From Polynucleobacter sp. AP-Kaivos-20-H2 (GTDB lineage Bacteria; Pseudomonadota; Gammaproteobacteria; Burkholderiales; Burkholderiaceae): a stretch of 64,000 nucleotides of DNA. Below the pieces are notes generated by a model. The model saw only the letters and a list, made by a program, of their open reading frames with translations. It had not been told where the DNA came from and searched no databases. A program made the position numbers and the translations under genes. Shown here one piece after another: positions 41,936-52,978 of this stretch; positions within the stretch are counted from its first letter, which is position 1, and each line of letters starts with the position of its first letter. The stretch covers positions 1-64,000 of the forward strand of contig NZ_JACVOX010000003.1 in NCBI RefSeq assembly GCF_018882215.1, written 5' to 3'.

Positions 41936-43404
41936 TGCAATGGGAAGTTGTCATTGGTCTAGAGACCCACGCTCAGCTACAAACTCAATCCAAGATTTTT
42001 AGTGGGGCAAGTACACGCTTTGGTGCAGCCCCAAACACGCAAGCATGCGCAGTGGATTTAGCGCTACCTGGTGTTTTGCCCGTGCTTAATCGTCAGGCTG
42101 TTGAGCATGCCATTCGTTTTGGTGTGGCAGTGAATGCGAAGATTTCGCCAGCAAGTATCTTTGCCCGCAAAAATTATTTTTATCCCGATCTACCTAAGGG
42201 CTATCAAATCAGCCAGATGGAGATCCCGGTGGTTGTTGGCGGTCATCTTGAGATCTTGGTCGGGGATGAAATAAAAGTAGTTGAATTGACTCGCGCCCAC
42301 ATGGAAGAGGATGCTGGTAAATCCGTCCATGAAGAGGGCTTTAAAGGCCCTCATGGCGAACCTTCTAGTGGGATTGATCTGAACCGCGCAGGTACACCAC
42401 TCCTCGAGATCGTGACAGAGCCAGTCATGCGCAGCGCTGCTGAGGCCGTTGCTTATGCTAAGGCTTTGCATGGATTGGTTGTGTGGCTTGGGGTTTGTGA
42501 CGGCAATATGCAAGAAGGCTCTTTCCGTTGTGATGCGAACGTTTCAGTTCGTCCCAAAGGCCAGGCTGAATTTGGTACCCGCTGCGAAATCAAAAACTTG
42601 AACTCCTTCCGCTTTTTGGAAGAGGCCATTCAGTACGAAGTGCGTCGTCAAATCGAATTGATTGAGGATGGTGGTACCGTTGTTCAAGAAACCCGACTTT
42701 ACGATCCCGATCGGCAAGAAACCCGCAGTATGCGCAGTAAAGAAGATGCTAATGACTATCGCTACTTCCCCGATCCTGACTTATTGCCCGTTGTGATTGA
42801 TGATGCATGGATTGCAGATGTCCGCAGTAAGATGCCTGCGCTGCCAGCCCAATTACGGGAGCAATGGCAAACCGAGTTTGGTTTAAGCGCTTACGATACG
42901 CAGTTGCTCACGCAAGATCGCGACACAGCAAAAGTATTTGAAGCATTGTTGGTAATCGTAGGTAAGCCATTGGCAAAAGCCGCAGCCAATTTAATTGCCG
43001 GAGAATTTGCTTCCTCCTTAAATCGTGCAGGTATTGCTGCAGCTGCCGCGCCGTTAAAAGCGGAGCATTTAGCGCCATTACTAACGCGTGTGGCAGATGG
43101 CACTATTTCTAACAAGATTGCTAAAGATATCTTTGCCATTCTTTGGGAGGAGGCGATTGTAGGCAAAGCTATCAGTACCGTTGATCAAGTCATTGACGCC
43201 AAAGGGCTGAAACAGATTAGTGATAGCGGTGCTATTGAGGCCATCATTGATCAGGTGTTGACTGCTAACCAGAAATCGGTTGAAGAGTTCCGCTCGGGCA
43301 AAGAGAAGGCATTTAACGCTCTCGTTGGCCAGATCATGAAAGCCTCGCAAGGCAAAGCAAACCCTGGTCAGGTAAACGAACTCTTGCGTAAAAAGCTTAG
43401 TTAA
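41932..43404 (+). CDS. gatB: Asp/Glu-tRNA amidotransferase subunit B
   Basis: About 490 residues: [73 protein letters not shown] and the C-terminal YqeY-like tail [25 protein letters not shown]. It binds misacylated tRNA and performs the amidation. The start is either of two adjacent ATGs overlapping the gatA stop; a longer frame inside gatA is rejected. Confidence 0.97.
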   Translation: MMQWEVVIGLETHAQLQTQSKIFSGASTRFGAAPNTQACAVDLALPGVLPVLNRQAVEHAIRFGVAVNAKISPASIFARKNYFYPDLPKGYQISQMEIPVVVGGHLEILVGDEIKVVELTRAHMEEDAGKSVHEEGFKGPHGEPSSGIDLNRAGTPLLEIVTEPVMRSAAEAVAYAKALHGLVVWLGVCDGNMQEGSFRCDANVSVRPKGQAEFGTRCEIKNLNSFRFLEEAIQYEVRRQIELIEDGGTVVQETRLYDPDRQETRSMRSKEDANDYRYFPDPDLLPVVIDDAWIADVRSKMPALPAQLREQWQTEFGLSAYDTQLLTQDRDTAKVFEALLVIVGKPLAKAAANLIAGEFASSLNRAGIAAAAAPLKAEHLAPLLTRVADGTISNKIAKDIFAILWEEAIVGKAISTVDQVIDAKGLKQISDSGAIEAIIDQVLTANQKSVEEFRSGKEKAFNALVGQIMKASQGKANPGQVNELLRKKLS

Positions 43405-43431
43405 CTAAAGAACATATTTAGAAAGAAATAC

Positions 43432-44106
43432 ATGAGTGCAATCGATCCAAAGCAAGCCGAACAAGAAGAATTGGTTGCAGAGTGGTTACGTGTAACCCCA
43501 GGCTTCTTTGAGCGTTACGCTGATCTCTTTAATGAGATTCGGGTTAAGCATCCACATGAGGATCGTGCGATCTCTTTGCAAGAGCGTCAGATGACGGTAT
43601 TGCGTACACAAAATCAAGAGCTCAATCGTCGCTTAAGTGAGATGTTGCACTTTGGAAGTCGTAATGACAAAACCCAACAAAGTTTGGTTGCTTGGTTATT
43701 GCGTTTGATGAAGGCCAACAATAAGTCAGACGTGGAGGCTGCAATAACTTCGGGCTTAGCCGAAGTCTTTGAGGTGGAGTCTGCGCAATTGCTGTCGCCA
43801 AATTCTGCTTTTGGTCCTTGGGTAGACACCCCGTTATGTGGCTCTGCTAAAGAGTTGGCAGCAGCTAGCGTAGATTTGTTAGCAAGCCAGACAAGCATTG
43901 ATCCTGAATGGCAAAGCATGGTGGCCATTGGGTTGCCATTGGGCAAAAGTATTGGCGCCGCTCAATCGCCCGCAGTATTACTGTTAGCCAGCAAGGATGA
44001 ATCCCGCTTTACGGCGGATATGGGCGCTTTCTATTTGCGTCAAATTGCCGAATTAACTGCTGCAGCTTTGGATCGTATCCAGGCTTATGAAATTAAAGTC
44101 GACTGA
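43432..44106 (+). CDS. DUF484 family (GAF-like) protein
   Basis: A 224-residue protein: EELVAEWLRVTPGFFERYADLFNEIRVKHPHEDRAISLQERQMTVLRTQN then a GAF-like domain. DUF484 proteins usually lie next to xerC, as here (20-bp overlap), yet their role is unknown. Confidence 0.9.
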   Translation: MSAIDPKQAEQEELVAEWLRVTPGFFERYADLFNEIRVKHPHEDRAISLQERQMTVLRTQNQELNRRLSEMLHFGSRNDKTQQSLVAWLLRLMKANNKSDVEAAITSGLAEVFEVESAQLLSPNSAFGPWVDTPLCGSAKELAAASVDLLASQTSIDPEWQSMVAIGLPLGKSIGAAQSPAVLLLASKDESRFTADMGAFYLRQIAELTAAALDRIQAYEIKVD

Positions 44107-45088
44107 ACTACATCCTCTCATGCAAGAGTATTTGCATGAGTTACATGTGTTGCGTCAACTTTCGCCGCATACGCTCAAAGCGTACAGCATGGATCTGAGC
44201 GACCTGCAAAACTTTGCTCTTGAAGACAATATTGAGTTGTTAAGAGTGAGTAACGGCCATGTACGTCGTTGGGCAGGCCGCTTACATTCCAAAGGTAAAT
44301 CCTCAAGAAGTATTGCGAGAGCCCTTTCTGCATGGCGTGGCTGGTATGACTGGCTTACCGAGAAAGATGCGCGACGCGATGCCCGTGCCGGCAAGGTAGC
44401 AAGCAATTTAATTGCCAATCCGGTTGACGATGTCAAGGCACCCAAGCGTCTGAAGTCTTTACCCAAGGCCTTATCCGTCGAACAGGCACTTTCCTTGGTA
44501 AACCAAGCAGTCAAAGAGGCCGAAGAAAAAAAGGATCTAGAATCGATACGCGACGCAGCCATTATTGATTTGCTATATTCCTCTGGTTTGCGCCTTTCGG
44601 AGCTTTTGGGGATTGATGTAATGCAAAGCAAAGATCGCCAACAGGAATCTGCTGGTTGGCTAGACTGGGATGCCGCTGAAGTAACTGTTTTAGGTAAGGG
44701 CGGCAAACGACGTTCGGTGCCCGTTGGTGTGCCTGCGATGAAATCACTTGCTGCGTGGCGAGAGCTGCGCGATGCTGAAACTTATCCAGCAGAATCCATC
44801 GCCTTGTTTTTGTCGGCAACAGGCAAGCGCTTATCGTCTCGTACGGTGCAAGCAAGATTGCGTACTTTAGCCATGCGCGCTGGTTTACCCACTCATGTAC
44901 ACCCTCATATGATGCGCCATAGCTTTGCGAGCCATGTGCTGCAATCCTCACAAGATTTAAGAGCAGTGCAGGAGATGCTGGGGCACGCCAGCATTGCTAG
45001 TACCCAGATTTATACGTCTTTAGATTTTCAGCACCTAGCTCAGGCATACGATAAAGCGCATCCCCGCGCAAAGGCTGGCAAAGGCTGA
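44087..45088 (+). CDS. xerC: Tyrosine recombinase XerC
   Basis: A 333-residue tyrosine recombinase with N-terminal SAM-like core-binding domain (LHVLRQLSPHTLKAYSMDLSDLQNFA). The catalytic residues are Arg169 (SSGLRLSELL), His274 and Arg277 (HMMRHSF), His300 (LGHASIASTQIY) and Tyr309. With XerD it resolves chromosome dimers at dif. The usual DUF484 neighbour argues for the core xerC, not a mobile integrase. An ATG 11 codons later is an alternative start. Confidence 0.93.
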   Translation: MKLKSTELHPLMQEYLHELHVLRQLSPHTLKAYSMDLSDLQNFALEDNIELLRVSNGHVRRWAGRLHSKGKSSRSIARALSAWRGWYDWLTEKDARRDARAGKVASNLIANPVDDVKAPKRLKSLPKALSVEQALSLVNQAVKEAEEKKDLESIRDAAIIDLLYSSGLRLSELLGIDVMQSKDRQQESAGWLDWDAAEVTVLGKGGKRRSVPVGVPAMKSLAAWRELRDAETYPAESIALFLSATGKRLSSRTVQARLRTLAMRAGLPTHVHPHMMRHSFASHVLQSSQDLRAVQEMLGHASIASTQIYTSLDFQHLAQAYDKAHPRAKAGKG

Positions 45089-45157
45089 GGAACTCGGTAA
45101 GATAGAAGGTTTCCCGCTTTGGGAATTGTTGGCTTTTAGATTTTGATTGGATGATCC

Positions 45158-46228
45158 ATGGCATTAATTCCAGTAACGATTTTGACGGGCTTCTTGGGAA
45201 GCGGCAAAACTACTTTGCTTAAACACATCTTGACTGAAGAGCATGGCAAAAAAATTGCCGTCATTGAGAATGAATTCGGTGAAGAGAATATTGATAACGA
45301 CATCTTGGTGCAAGACAACCAAGAGAACATTGTGCAAATGAGTAATGGCTGCATTTGCTGCACCATTCGTGGCGATCTCGTGGATGCTTTAAATGAGCTT
45401 TGGGAGCAACGCAAAGATAAGAAGATTAGCTTTGATCGCGTTGTCATTGAAACCACAGGTGTTGCCAATCCTGGCCCCGTTGCCCAGACATTCTTTATGG
45501 ATGATGATGTGGCAGACCATTATGTTTTAGATGCTGTAGTGACCCTGGTGGATGCCAAGCACGGTCAACAACAACTCAATGAGCATGAAGAGGCTCAGCG
45601 CCAAGTTGGCTTTGCCGACCAAATCTTTATTACTAAGACCGATTTAGTGACGCCTGCTGAAGTAGATGCCTTACATAATCGTCTGATGCATATGAACCCA
45701 AGGGCGCCTATTGCAGGCATTTCTAAGGGTGTGGTGCCCTTGAATGCTGTCTTAGACCTCAAGGGCTTCAATCTCAATGCCAAGTTGGATATTGACCCCC
45801 ATTTTTTGGAGCAGGACGACCATGACCATGCGGATTGCGGTCATGACCATAGTCACGACCATGATCACAGTACCTGTGGCCATGATCATAGTCACGACCA
45901 CCAGCACCAACATCATGACCATGCTGGCCATACTGATCGCATTCAATCCTTTGTTTTTCGTAGTGATAAACCCTTTAATCACAAAAAGTTGGAAGACTTC
46001 CTGGGGGGCATTTTGGAGGTCTTTGGAGAGAAGATGTTGCGCTATAAAGGCGTGCTCTACGTGAAGGGAAGTAGCCGAAAAGTAGTGTTCCAGGGCGTTC
46101 ACCAGATGATGGGCAGTGATTTGGCTGGCCCATGGGGCACGGAACCCAAGCAAACCCGTATGGTCTTCATAGGCATCGATTTGCCCAAGGACACCCTATT
46201 GGCAGGGCTTGAGGGCTGTTTGGCCTAG
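45158..46228 (+). CDS. COG0523 (CobW/ZigA-type) metal-chaperone GTPase
   Basis: A 356-residue G3E GTPase. The P-loop GFLGSGKT (11-18), the CxCC metal site NGCICCTI (Cys65, 67, 68) and NKxD-like TKTD are present. A histidine-rich insert of about 40 residues (about 220-260, many HDH repeats and two Cys) precedes the CobW C-terminal domain ([18 protein letters not shown]). It probably stores or delivers zinc or another metal. It sits directly upstream of a dksA gene that lacks most zinc ligands. Confidence 0.9.
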   Translation: MALIPVTILTGFLGSGKTTLLKHILTEEHGKKIAVIENEFGEENIDNDILVQDNQENIVQMSNGCICCTIRGDLVDALNELWEQRKDKKISFDRVVIETTGVANPGPVAQTFFMDDDVADHYVLDAVVTLVDAKHGQQQLNEHEEAQRQVGFADQIFITKTDLVTPAEVDALHNRLMHMNPRAPIAGISKGVVPLNAVLDLKGFNLNAKLDIDPHFLEQDDHDHADCGHDHSHDHDHSTCGHDHSHDHQHQHHDHAGHTDRIQSFVFRSDKPFNHKKLEDFLGGILEVFGEKMLRYKGVLYVKGSSRKVVFQGVHQMMGSDLAGPWGTEPKQTRMVFIGIDLPKDTLLAGLEGCLA

Positions 46229-46253
46229 CAAGATTCGGGTACAATCCGCCGCC

Positions 46254-46289
46254 ACGGCCCATATTGATGAATATTAATAAAAGGGCCGT
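46254..46289 (+). promoter_or_regulatory. Stem-loop in the dksA leader
   Basis: ACGGCCC and GGGCCGT form a 7-bp stem whose loop holds a further 5-bp ATATT/AATAT pair. A TACAAT box lies about 10 bp before it, so the hairpin would be at the 5' end of the dksA transcript. No T-run follows, so it is not a terminator. Confidence 0.5.
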
Positions 46290-46339
46290 AAAAGTTTGGC
46301 AGAATGAGGCAATAATGCTTCAAACCAGGAAAGAATGAG

Positions 46340-46828
46340 ATGACGGTAAAAACAGCAACAAAACCAGCAACCGCTGCAAAAGCTAGTAGCAAGGCTGCGA
46401 GCGCTAAGGTTGCAAAAGGCGCTCCATTAACTGAGACAGAGTTGCTCAAGATGTCCGACAAGGACTACATGAGTGCTGCGCAGTTAGATTTTTTCCGTCA
46501 AAAACTGCTCACTCTGAAAAACGACATTTTGAAGAATGCCTCCGAGACAACAGAGCATCTGCGTGAAAATATTTTGGTTCCTGATCCTGCCGATCGTGCA
46601 ACGATCGAAGAGGAGCATGCATTGGAATTGCGCACGCGTGATCGAGAGCGCAAGCTGCTCAAAAAAGTAGAGCAAGCATTGGCGCGCATTGAGTCTGGTG
46701 ACTATGGATGGTGCGAAGAAACTGGTGAGCCAATCGGCTTGAACCGTTTAATTGCAAGGCCTACAGCCAATCTCTCTCTTGAGGCTCAAGAGCGTCGTGA
46801 ACTCCGTCAAAAATTATTTGGCGAATAA
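46340..46828 (+). CDS. dksA: DksA, cysteine-poor type
   Basis: A 162-residue RNA polymerase-binding regulator. The coiled-coil tip DPADRATIEEE holds the key Asp85 and Ala87; the globular end is YGWCEETGEPIGLNRLIARPTANLSLEAQ. Of the four zinc cysteines of E. coli DksA only Cys125 remains; the others are Thr128, Ser146 and Ala149, as in zinc-independent DksA2-type proteins. It works with ppGpp in the stringent response. The N-terminal ~30 residues are Ala/Lys-rich. Confidence 0.92.
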   Translation: MTVKTATKPATAAKASSKAASAKVAKGAPLTETELLKMSDKDYMSAAQLDFFRQKLLTLKNDILKNASETTEHLRENILVPDPADRATIEEEHALELRTRDRERKLLKKVEQALARIESGDYGWCEETGEPIGLNRLIARPTANLSLEAQERRELRQKLFGE

Positions 46829-46841
46829 ATTTTAAGTAGCG

Positions 46842-47744
46842 ATGACTAAGCATTTACCAACTATTAGTGATATTTCTCCTTTATTAAAGGCGGAGATTCT
46901 TGCTGAGGCTTTGCCTTATATCCGCGCGTATCACGGCAAGACTATTGTGATTAAGTACGGCGGAAACGCAATGGTGGAAGAGCGCCTCAAAGAAAGTTTT
47001 GCGCGCGACGTTATCTTGTTAAAACTGGTCGGCATGAACCCAGTAGTGGTTCATGGCGGAGGCCCGCAAATTGATGAGGCCTTAAAGAAGATTGGTAAGA
47101 CCGGTACTTTTATTCAAGGTATGCGAGTAACTGATGAAGAAACCATGGAAGTGGTGGAGTGGGTTCTAGGTGGCGAGGTGCAGCAGGATATTGTGATGTT
47201 GATCAACCACTTTGGTGGCCAAGCTGTTGGCTTGACTGGTAAAGATGGCGGCTTGATTCATGCTAAGAAAATGAATATTCCTAGCGATACAGAGCCAGGC
47301 AAAATGGTTGATATCGGTTTTGTTGGTGAGATCGAAGCAATTAATCCTGCGGTGGTTAAAGCTTTGCAGGATGATGCATTTATTCCGGTGATTTCTCCTA
47401 TTGGCTTTAGTGCAGAAGGTCAGGCTTACAACATTAATGCTGACTTGGTGGCTGGCAAGATGGCTGAAATTCTTCACGCAGAGAAGTTGGTCATGATGAC
47501 TAACATTCCGGGCGTGATGGATAAAGACGGTAAGTTACTGACAGATTTAACTGCGCGAGAAATTGACGCACTCTTTGCTGATGGCACTATTTCTGGCGGC
47601 ATGTTGCCGAAGATTTCTTCTGCATTAGATGCTGCCAAGAGTGGTGTGAATTCAGTACACATCATTGATGGCCGTATTGAGCACTCTTTATTATTAGAAA
47701 TTCTGACCGAGCAAGCGTTCGGTACGATGATCCGCTCTAGATAA
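46842..47744 (+). CDS. argB: N-acetylglutamate kinase
   Basis: A 300-residue amino acid kinase: [64 protein letters not shown] and [13 protein letters not shown]. It phosphorylates N-acetylglutamate in arginine synthesis. It follows dksA by 13 bp and precedes slmA by 10 bp; likely one transcript. Confidence 0.97.
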   Translation: MTKHLPTISDISPLLKAEILAEALPYIRAYHGKTIVIKYGGNAMVEERLKESFARDVILLKLVGMNPVVVHGGGPQIDEALKKIGKTGTFIQGMRVTDEETMEVVEWVLGGEVQQDIVMLINHFGGQAVGLTGKDGGLIHAKKMNIPSDTEPGKMVDIGFVGEIEAINPAVVKALQDDAFIPVISPIGFSAEGQAYNINADLVAGKMAEILHAEKLVMMTNIPGVMDKDGKLLTDLTAREIDALFADGTISGGMLPKISSALDAAKSGVNSVHIIDGRIEHSLLLEILTEQAFGTMIRSR

Positions 47745-47754
47745 GTAGACAACC

Positions 47755-48405
47755 ATGCGCGAATCTTTAGAGCCAGCAAACATCAACGACAGCAACGCTG
47801 ACGCTGGTTTAGCGCGTAAGCGCCCTCGCCCTGGTGAACGCCGCTTACAAATTCTGCAAGTGCTTGCTGAGATGTTGCAAAACCCGAAGGGTGAGCGTGT
47901 TACTACGGCGGCTTTAGCAGCCAAGATTAAAGTATCAGAAGCGGCTCTATATCGTCACTTCGCCAGCAAGGCGCAAATGTTCGAGGGCCTGATTTCTTTT
48001 ATTGAGCAAACCGTCTTTGGGTTGATTAATCAAATTAATCAAAAAGAAGAGTCTGGTCTTGCACAGGCGCGCGGTATCTTGCAAATGCTTTTATTCTTTG
48101 CTGAAAAGAATCCTGGCATGACTCGTGTTTTATTGGGTGATGCTTTATTGCAAGAAGATGATCGTCTTCAAGAGCGCATTACTCAAGTGCTCGATCGTGT
48201 CGAGGCATCTCTTAAGCAAGCTCTGCGTATCGCCCAAACCCAAGGTGGTAATTGGGCGCAGTTGGGTCAGGAAGAAGTCAGTATCCGTGCTGCCATGCTG
48301 ATGAGTTTTGTTTTGGGTCGTTGGCATCGCTTTGCCCGTAGCGGATTTAAGAAGCTGCCAACTGAAGCCTCCGATGTTAGTCTGCGCCTTCTTCTGTCAG
48401 AATGA
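47755..48405 (+). CDS. slmA: TetR-family nucleoid occlusion factor SlmA
   Basis: A 216-residue TetR-type protein: [57 protein letters not shown], with the SlmA C-terminal ending [17 protein letters not shown]. It binds DNA and blocks FtsZ over the nucleoid. It overlaps metX by 4 bp. Confidence 0.93.
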   Translation: MRESLEPANINDSNADAGLARKRPRPGERRLQILQVLAEMLQNPKGERVTTAALAAKIKVSEAALYRHFASKAQMFEGLISFIEQTVFGLINQINQKEESGLAQARGILQMLLFFAEKNPGMTRVLLGDALLQEDDRLQERITQVLDRVEASLKQALRIAQTQGGNWAQLGQEEVSIRAAMLMSFVLGRWHRFARSGFKKLPTEASDVSLRLLLSE

Positions 48406-49541
48406 GCGAGCTACACCTCTCTAGAAATACCATTCATTTTGCCGAGCCCCTGCCTTTGCAGAGTGGCGCCATCTTGTCTGGCTATGATTTAGTCATTGAA
48501 ACTTATGGCAAGCTCAACGCCGATAAAAGTAATGCTGTTCTTGTTTGTCATGCACTCAATGCATCTCACCACGTAGCGGGACCAAGTCCAGAAGATCCAG
48601 AAGATATTGGTTGGTGGGACAACATGATTGGCCCGGGCAAGCCAGTGGATACCAACCATTTTTTTGTCATAGGCGTTAATAATTTAGGCTCTTGTTTTGG
48701 TTCTACTGGGCCAATGAGCATCAATCCCGCTACCGGCAAGCCATATGGCGCTGATTTCCCTGTAGTCACGGTTGAGGATTGGGTGAATACTCAGGCCCGC
48801 CTGGCTGATAAATTGGGGATTCGGAAGTTTGCTGCGGTGATGGGCGGAAGCTTGGGCGGCATGCAGGCTATGGCTTGGGCCATTCAGTTTCCTAAGCGCA
48901 TAGATCACTGCGTGGTGGTGGCATCTACCCCGAGGCTGAGTGCACAAAACATTGCTTTCAATGAAGTGGCGCGTAATGCCATTCTGTCAGACCCCGACTT
49001 TCATGGGGGCAACTACTACGAGCATGGCGTGGTACCAAAACGGGGCTTACGTTTGGCGCGCATGGTTGGTCACATCACCTATTTGTCTGATGATGACATG
49101 GCAGAAAAATTTGGACGAGAGTTGCAGCGCCCTAATGGTGAGTCAAATGACTACCGCTTCAGCTTTGATGTTGAGTTTGAGGTTGAGAGTTATTTGCGTC
49201 ATCAAGGTGATAAGTTTTCAACCTACTTTGACGCCAATACTTATTTATTGATTACGCGCGCACTAGATTATTTTGATCCTGCACGTCGTTACGATGGCAG
49301 TCTGAATCGCGCCCTAGCGGAAGTACAAGCCAAGTTTTTGGTTGTCAGCTTTTCAACCGACTGGCGCTTCCCGCCTGATCGCAGTCGCGAGATTGTGCAA
49401 TCTTTGCTGAGCAATAAGAGTGAAGTGACCTATGCTGAGATCGATGCGCCACATGGACATGATGCTTTCCTGTTAGATGACGAGCGTTATCACAACCTGG
49501 TCCGCGCTTACTTTAAGCAAATGCGTGAGGTTCAAGCATGA
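48402..49541 (+). CDS. metX: Homoserine O-acyltransferase MetX
   Basis: A 379-residue alpha/beta hydrolase-fold acyltransferase: [15 protein letters not shown], nucleophile GGSLGGMQA (Ser150), and Asp/His in the late [16 protein letters not shown] and [12 protein letters not shown]. It activates homoserine for methionine synthesis; acetyl or succinyl donor cannot be told by eye. Overlaps slmA and metW by 4 bp each. Confidence 0.95.
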   Translation: MSELHLSRNTIHFAEPLPLQSGAILSGYDLVIETYGKLNADKSNAVLVCHALNASHHVAGPSPEDPEDIGWWDNMIGPGKPVDTNHFFVIGVNNLGSCFGSTGPMSINPATGKPYGADFPVVTVEDWVNTQARLADKLGIRKFAAVMGGSLGGMQAMAWAIQFPKRIDHCVVVASTPRLSAQNIAFNEVARNAILSDPDFHGGNYYEHGVVPKRGLRLARMVGHITYLSDDDMAEKFGRELQRPNGESNDYRFSFDVEFEVESYLRHQGDKFSTYFDANTYLLITRALDYFDPARRYDGSLNRALAEVQAKFLVVSFSTDWRFPPDRSREIVQSLLSNKSEVTYAEIDAPHGHDAFLLDDERYHNLVRAYFKQMREVQA

Positions 49542-50131
49542 GCAATTTTAATAAGCGTGCCGACTTTGCTTCCATAGCTAATTGGATTGCACCCAATACT
49601 CAAGTCTTGGATCTCGGTTGTGGCGACGGTAGTTTCTTGGAGTTTTTACAGAAACAAAAACCGGTTCACGCTTATGGCGTTGAGATTGATGATTCACGGG
49701 TACTCTCTTGTGTGCAAAAGGGTTTGAATGTCATTCAGCAAGATTTAGAGGGTGGGTTAGCGCTCTTTGAAGACAGAAGTTTTGATACAGTTGTGCTGTC
49801 ACAAACTCTGCAAACCATTCATCAAACTGAAAAGATTTTGCGTGAGGTGGTCCGGGTAGGTAAAGAGTCGGTGATCTCCTTTCCAAACTTCGGACATTGG
49901 TCCCATCGATTAGCTGTTGGCCTTGGCCGCATGCCAGTTTCTAAGAGCTTGCCTTATCAGTGGTACAACACGCCTAACGTACGCGTACTCACGGTTGCTG
50001 ACTTTGAGAAGTTAGCCTCAAATCTTGGCCTGAAGGTAATCGATCAATGCATCTTGCATGAGGGTCGCCAGGTGACCTTGATGCCAAATTTATTTGGTAG
50101 CCTTGCTTTATTCCGCATTCGTCGTGCTTAG
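49538..50131 (+). CDS. metW: MetW, methionine biosynthesis methyltransferase-like partner
   Basis: A 197-residue SAM-methyltransferase-fold protein: [54 protein letters not shown]. MetW works with MetX in homoserine acylation in proteobacteria. Translationally coupled to metX by a 4-bp overlap. Confidence 0.95.
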   Translation: MSNFNKRADFASIANWIAPNTQVLDLGCGDGSFLEFLQKQKPVHAYGVEIDDSRVLSCVQKGLNVIQQDLEGGLALFEDRSFDTVVLSQTLQTIHQTEKILREVVRVGKESVISFPNFGHWSHRLAVGLGRMPVSKSLPYQWYNTPNVRVLTVADFEKLASNLGLKVIDQCILHEGRQVTLMPNLFGSLALFRIRRA

Positions 50132-50146
50132 GATAAAAATTCAAAG

Positions 50147-51466
50147 GTGTTAACCGCAGTTCAATCTTGGTTAAAAGACTTTCGGGTTTATCTCGAATGG
50201 CCTTGTTTGCGCATGTTGTTCTTGGGCTTCTCCGCAGGCCTTCCTCTCTTACTTATTCTGGGAACTCTGAGCTTTTGGCTGCGTGAAGCTGGCATTGATC
50301 GCAGCACCATTGGTTACTTAACTTGGGTTGGTTTGATCTATGCTTTTAAGTGGGTTTGGGCTCCGCTTGTGGATCGTCTACAAATCCCGCTCTTAACTCA
50401 ATTGTTTGGTCGCCGCCGCAGCTGGTTACTCTTTGCGCAAGCACTCATCATTTTGGGTCTGGTCGGTATGTCGACTTTAGATCCTAAGCTGGCGCTTAAC
50501 TCTATTGTTTGGTGTGCGCTATTGGTGGCATTCGGATCTGCCACTCAAGATATCGCATTAGATGCTTTTCGTATCGAGTCAGCTAATAGCGACCACCAAG
50601 CAGCCCTTGCTGCCACATATCAAACCGGATATCGTCTTGCCCTAATTTGGGCGGGCGCTGGCGTGCTCTGGCTTGCTGCTCGGGCTGAAACAGGAAGTGG
50701 CTATGACGCCAGTGCCTGGCAATTTGCCTATCTCTGTATGGCAGCCTCTATCGGGGTGGGAGTGATTACAACACTCTTGAGTAAAGAGCCAGCAAGATAC
50801 GAATTGGCCAAAGTACGCACTGCTAAAGCCTGGCTTTATCAAACCTTGGTTGAGCCATTTGCAGAATTCATTACGCGCTATCGCTGGCATGCCATTTTGA
50901 TTTTGTCTTTAATTGCCATCTACCGTATTAGTGATGTTGTGATGGGCATCATGGCTAATCCGTTTTATGTTGATATGGGTTACACCAAAGATGAAGTTGC
51001 AGCCGTCAGTAAAGTATTCGGTGTAGTGATGACCTTGGTTGGCGCTTTTGTAGGCGGTGTGCTCACATTGCGTTTTGGCGTGTTGCGAATTCTGTTTGTG
51101 GGCGCGGTTCTCTCAGCGGTCAGCAATGTATTGTTTGCTTGGCTGGCTACTCAAGGACATGATTTACATGGTTTGATTTGGGTCATCTCTGCAGATAATT
51201 TAAGTTCTGGCATCGCTAGTGCAGCCTTTATAGCGTTCTTGTCCGCCCTGACCAATATTCGCTACTCAGCCACCCAGTACGCCTTGTTTAGTTCGATGAT
51301 GCTGCTCTTGCCCAAATGGTTGGCGGGCTTTTCCGGAGTGTTTGTTGACAACTTTGGATACCAAGCATTCTTCTATGGCACCGCTATTATTGGCGCCCCA
51401 GTCCTACTTCTTATTTGGGCAACGATTCATTTCAAGATCGTGCAGACCAAAAAAGAGGGTGAGTAA
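50147..51466 (+). CDS. AmpG-like MFS muropeptide permease
   Basis: A 439-residue protein with about twelve helices and the AmpG pattern: FLGFSAGLPLLLILGTLSFWLREAGIDRSTIGYLTWVGLIYAFKWVWAPLVDR and GSATQDIALDAFRIE. AmpG imports anhydromuropeptides for wall recycling. The start is GTG after AAAG. It follows metW by 15 bp. Confidence 0.88.
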   Translation: MLTAVQSWLKDFRVYLEWPCLRMLFLGFSAGLPLLLILGTLSFWLREAGIDRSTIGYLTWVGLIYAFKWVWAPLVDRLQIPLLTQLFGRRRSWLLFAQALIILGLVGMSTLDPKLALNSIVWCALLVAFGSATQDIALDAFRIESANSDHQAALAATYQTGYRLALIWAGAGVLWLAARAETGSGYDASAWQFAYLCMAASIGVGVITTLLSKEPARYELAKVRTAKAWLYQTLVEPFAEFITRYRWHAILILSLIAIYRISDVVMGIMANPFYVDMGYTKDEVAAVSKVFGVVMTLVGAFVGGVLTLRFGVLRILFVGAVLSAVSNVLFAWLATQGHDLHGLIWVISADNLSSGIASAAFIAFLSALTNIRYSATQYALFSSMMLLLPKWLAGFSGVFVDNFGYQAFFYGTAIIGAPVLLLIWATIHFKIVQTKKEGE

Positions 51467-51506
51467 AAGTGGAGTAATGGGGAAAGTAAATTCTCCCCGT
51501 TACTTG

Positions 51507-52289
51507 TTAAATCTTCCAGTCGTAATCCACGGTAAGTGGTGCGTGGTCTGAGAATTTCTCCTCCTTGTACACCGCAGTTTTCTTGGCTGTAACCGCAATA
51601 CCGGGGGTAGTGATGTGATAGTCAATACGCCAGCCAACATTCTTGGCATAGGCTTGGCCTCGATTACTCCACCAGGTGTAGCAAGTTTCTGTTGCCTCTG
51701 GTTCAAGGTGTCGATAGACGTCCACGTAACCTACTTTGCTAAAGAGGTTGGTAAGCCACGCACGCTCTTCAGGTAAGAAGCCAGAATTTTTGAGATTCCC
51801 TTTCCAGTTCTTCAGGTCAATTTCTTGATGGGCAATGTTGACATCGCCGCATAGGACGATTTCGCGACCGGATTTTTTGAGAGAGACGAGATGTGGCAGA
51901 AAGCTGTCGAGGTAGCGATATTTAGCCTCTTGGCGCTCGGGAGAGCTTGAGCCGGAGGGCATGTAGACCGAAATAACAGAGAGCCCCTTAAAGCGTGCCT
52001 CTACATAGCGGCCCTCTGCATCAAACTCTTCATTGCCATAGCCGTACAAGACCTCATCTGGCTTATGAGGCGTATAAATACCGCAACCGCTGTAGCCCTT
52101 TTTCTCCGCATGGTGGAAGTAGCCATGCATGCCGTCAGGATTCAGAATGGCGTCCTCTAGATCATTGCGTTGAGCCTTGAGCTCCTGCATACAAATGAAA
52201 TCAGCTTTTTGCTTCACAGCCCATGGCAGAAAGCCTTTTTTGACTGCGGAACGGATACCGTTGAGGTTCGCGGAAATGATGCGTAACAT
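51507..52289 (-). CDS. xthA: Exodeoxyribonuclease III
   Basis: A 260-residue AP endonuclease/3'-exonuclease: [25 protein letters not shown] (metal Glu), [33 protein letters not shown] and [10 protein letters not shown] (catalytic His). It repairs abasic sites. Convergent with the AmpG gene and divergent from pyrE with an 8-bp gap, so its promoter lies inside pyrE's start region or vice versa. Confidence 0.95.
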   Translation of the reverse strand: MLRIISANLNGIRSAVKKGFLPWAVKQKADFICMQELKAQRNDLEDAILNPDGMHGYFHHAEKKGYSGCGIYTPHKPDEVLYGYGNEEFDAEGRYVEARFKGLSVISVYMPSGSSSPERQEAKYRYLDSFLPHLVSLKKSGREIVLCGDVNIAHQEIDLKNWKGNLKNSGFLPEERAWLTNLFSKVGYVDVYRHLEPEATETCYTWWSNRGQAYAKNVGWRIDYHITTPGIAVTAKKTAVYKEEKFSDHAPLTVDYDWKI

Positions 52290-52297
52290 GTAGGCCT

Positions 52298-52966
52298 ATG
52301 AGCTCAAATAATTCAAATCAAGATAACTTTATTCGTTTTGCCTTAGAGGCAAAGGTTTTGTCCTTCGGGGAGTTTAAAACCAAAGCGGGAAGACTCTCAC
52401 CTTATTTCTTTAATGCTGGTGAATTTAATGATGGAGCTCGTCTAAGCGCTTTGGGTCGTTATTACGCCAAAGCTTTGCAAGAATCGGGTATTCAGTTCGA
52501 TATGCTTTATGGACCGGCATATAAGGGAATCACACTTGCAGCGGCAACAGCCATTGCACTGGCAGATGACTGTATTAACGTTCCATATGCTTACAATCGC
52601 AAAGAAGCTAAGGATCATGGTGAAGGTGGCATGCTGGTTGGTGCGCCAGTAAAGGGCAGGGTTGTCATCATTGATGATGTGATTTCTGCTGGCACTTCAG
52701 TTAAGGAATCCGTAGATCTTATTCGCAAAGCGGGAGGAGAGCCTGCAGCGGTATTGATCGCTTTGGATCGTATGGAGCGCTCAGGTAATGCTGTTGAAAT
52801 TGGAGACAAGTCTGCAGTGCAGGCCGTAGAACAAGAGTTTGGTTTGCCAGTTGTCACGATTGCTAACTTAGCTGGCTTAATGTCTTTCCTAACCTCTTCT
52901 AGCGATGCTCAGCTCACTCATTACTTGCCCGCTGTTAAAGCCTACCGCGATCAATATGGAATCTAA
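52298..52966 (+). CDS. pyrE: Orotate phosphoribosyltransferase
   Basis: A 222-residue enzyme: [50 protein letters not shown] and the PRPP motif [13 protein letters not shown]. It forms OMP in pyrimidine synthesis. Convergent with dapF. Confidence 0.97.
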   Translation: MSSNNSNQDNFIRFALEAKVLSFGEFKTKAGRLSPYFFNAGEFNDGARLSALGRYYAKALQESGIQFDMLYGPAYKGITLAAATAIALADDCINVPYAYNRKEAKDHGEGGMLVGAPVKGRVVIIDDVISAGTSVKESVDLIRKAGGEPAAVLIALDRMERSGNAVEIGDKSAVQAVEQEFGLPVVTIANLAGLMSFLTSSSDAQLTHYLPAVKAYRDQYGI

Positions 52967-52978
52967 AAGCAGCTACTT

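Noticed and set aside
44155..44706. 183-codon frame on the minus strand
   Set aside because: Shadow of xerC, composition Ser/Arg-rich and without homology that I recognise.
44087..45088. xerC as the integrase of the array
   Set aside because: It is next to DUF484 in the usual core context, 29 kb away, and has XerC features.
45752..46153. Frames rich in Met, Val and Thr across the His-rich part of the COG0523 gene
   Set aside because: Low-complexity antisense or shifted readings of the repeated CAT/GAC codons.
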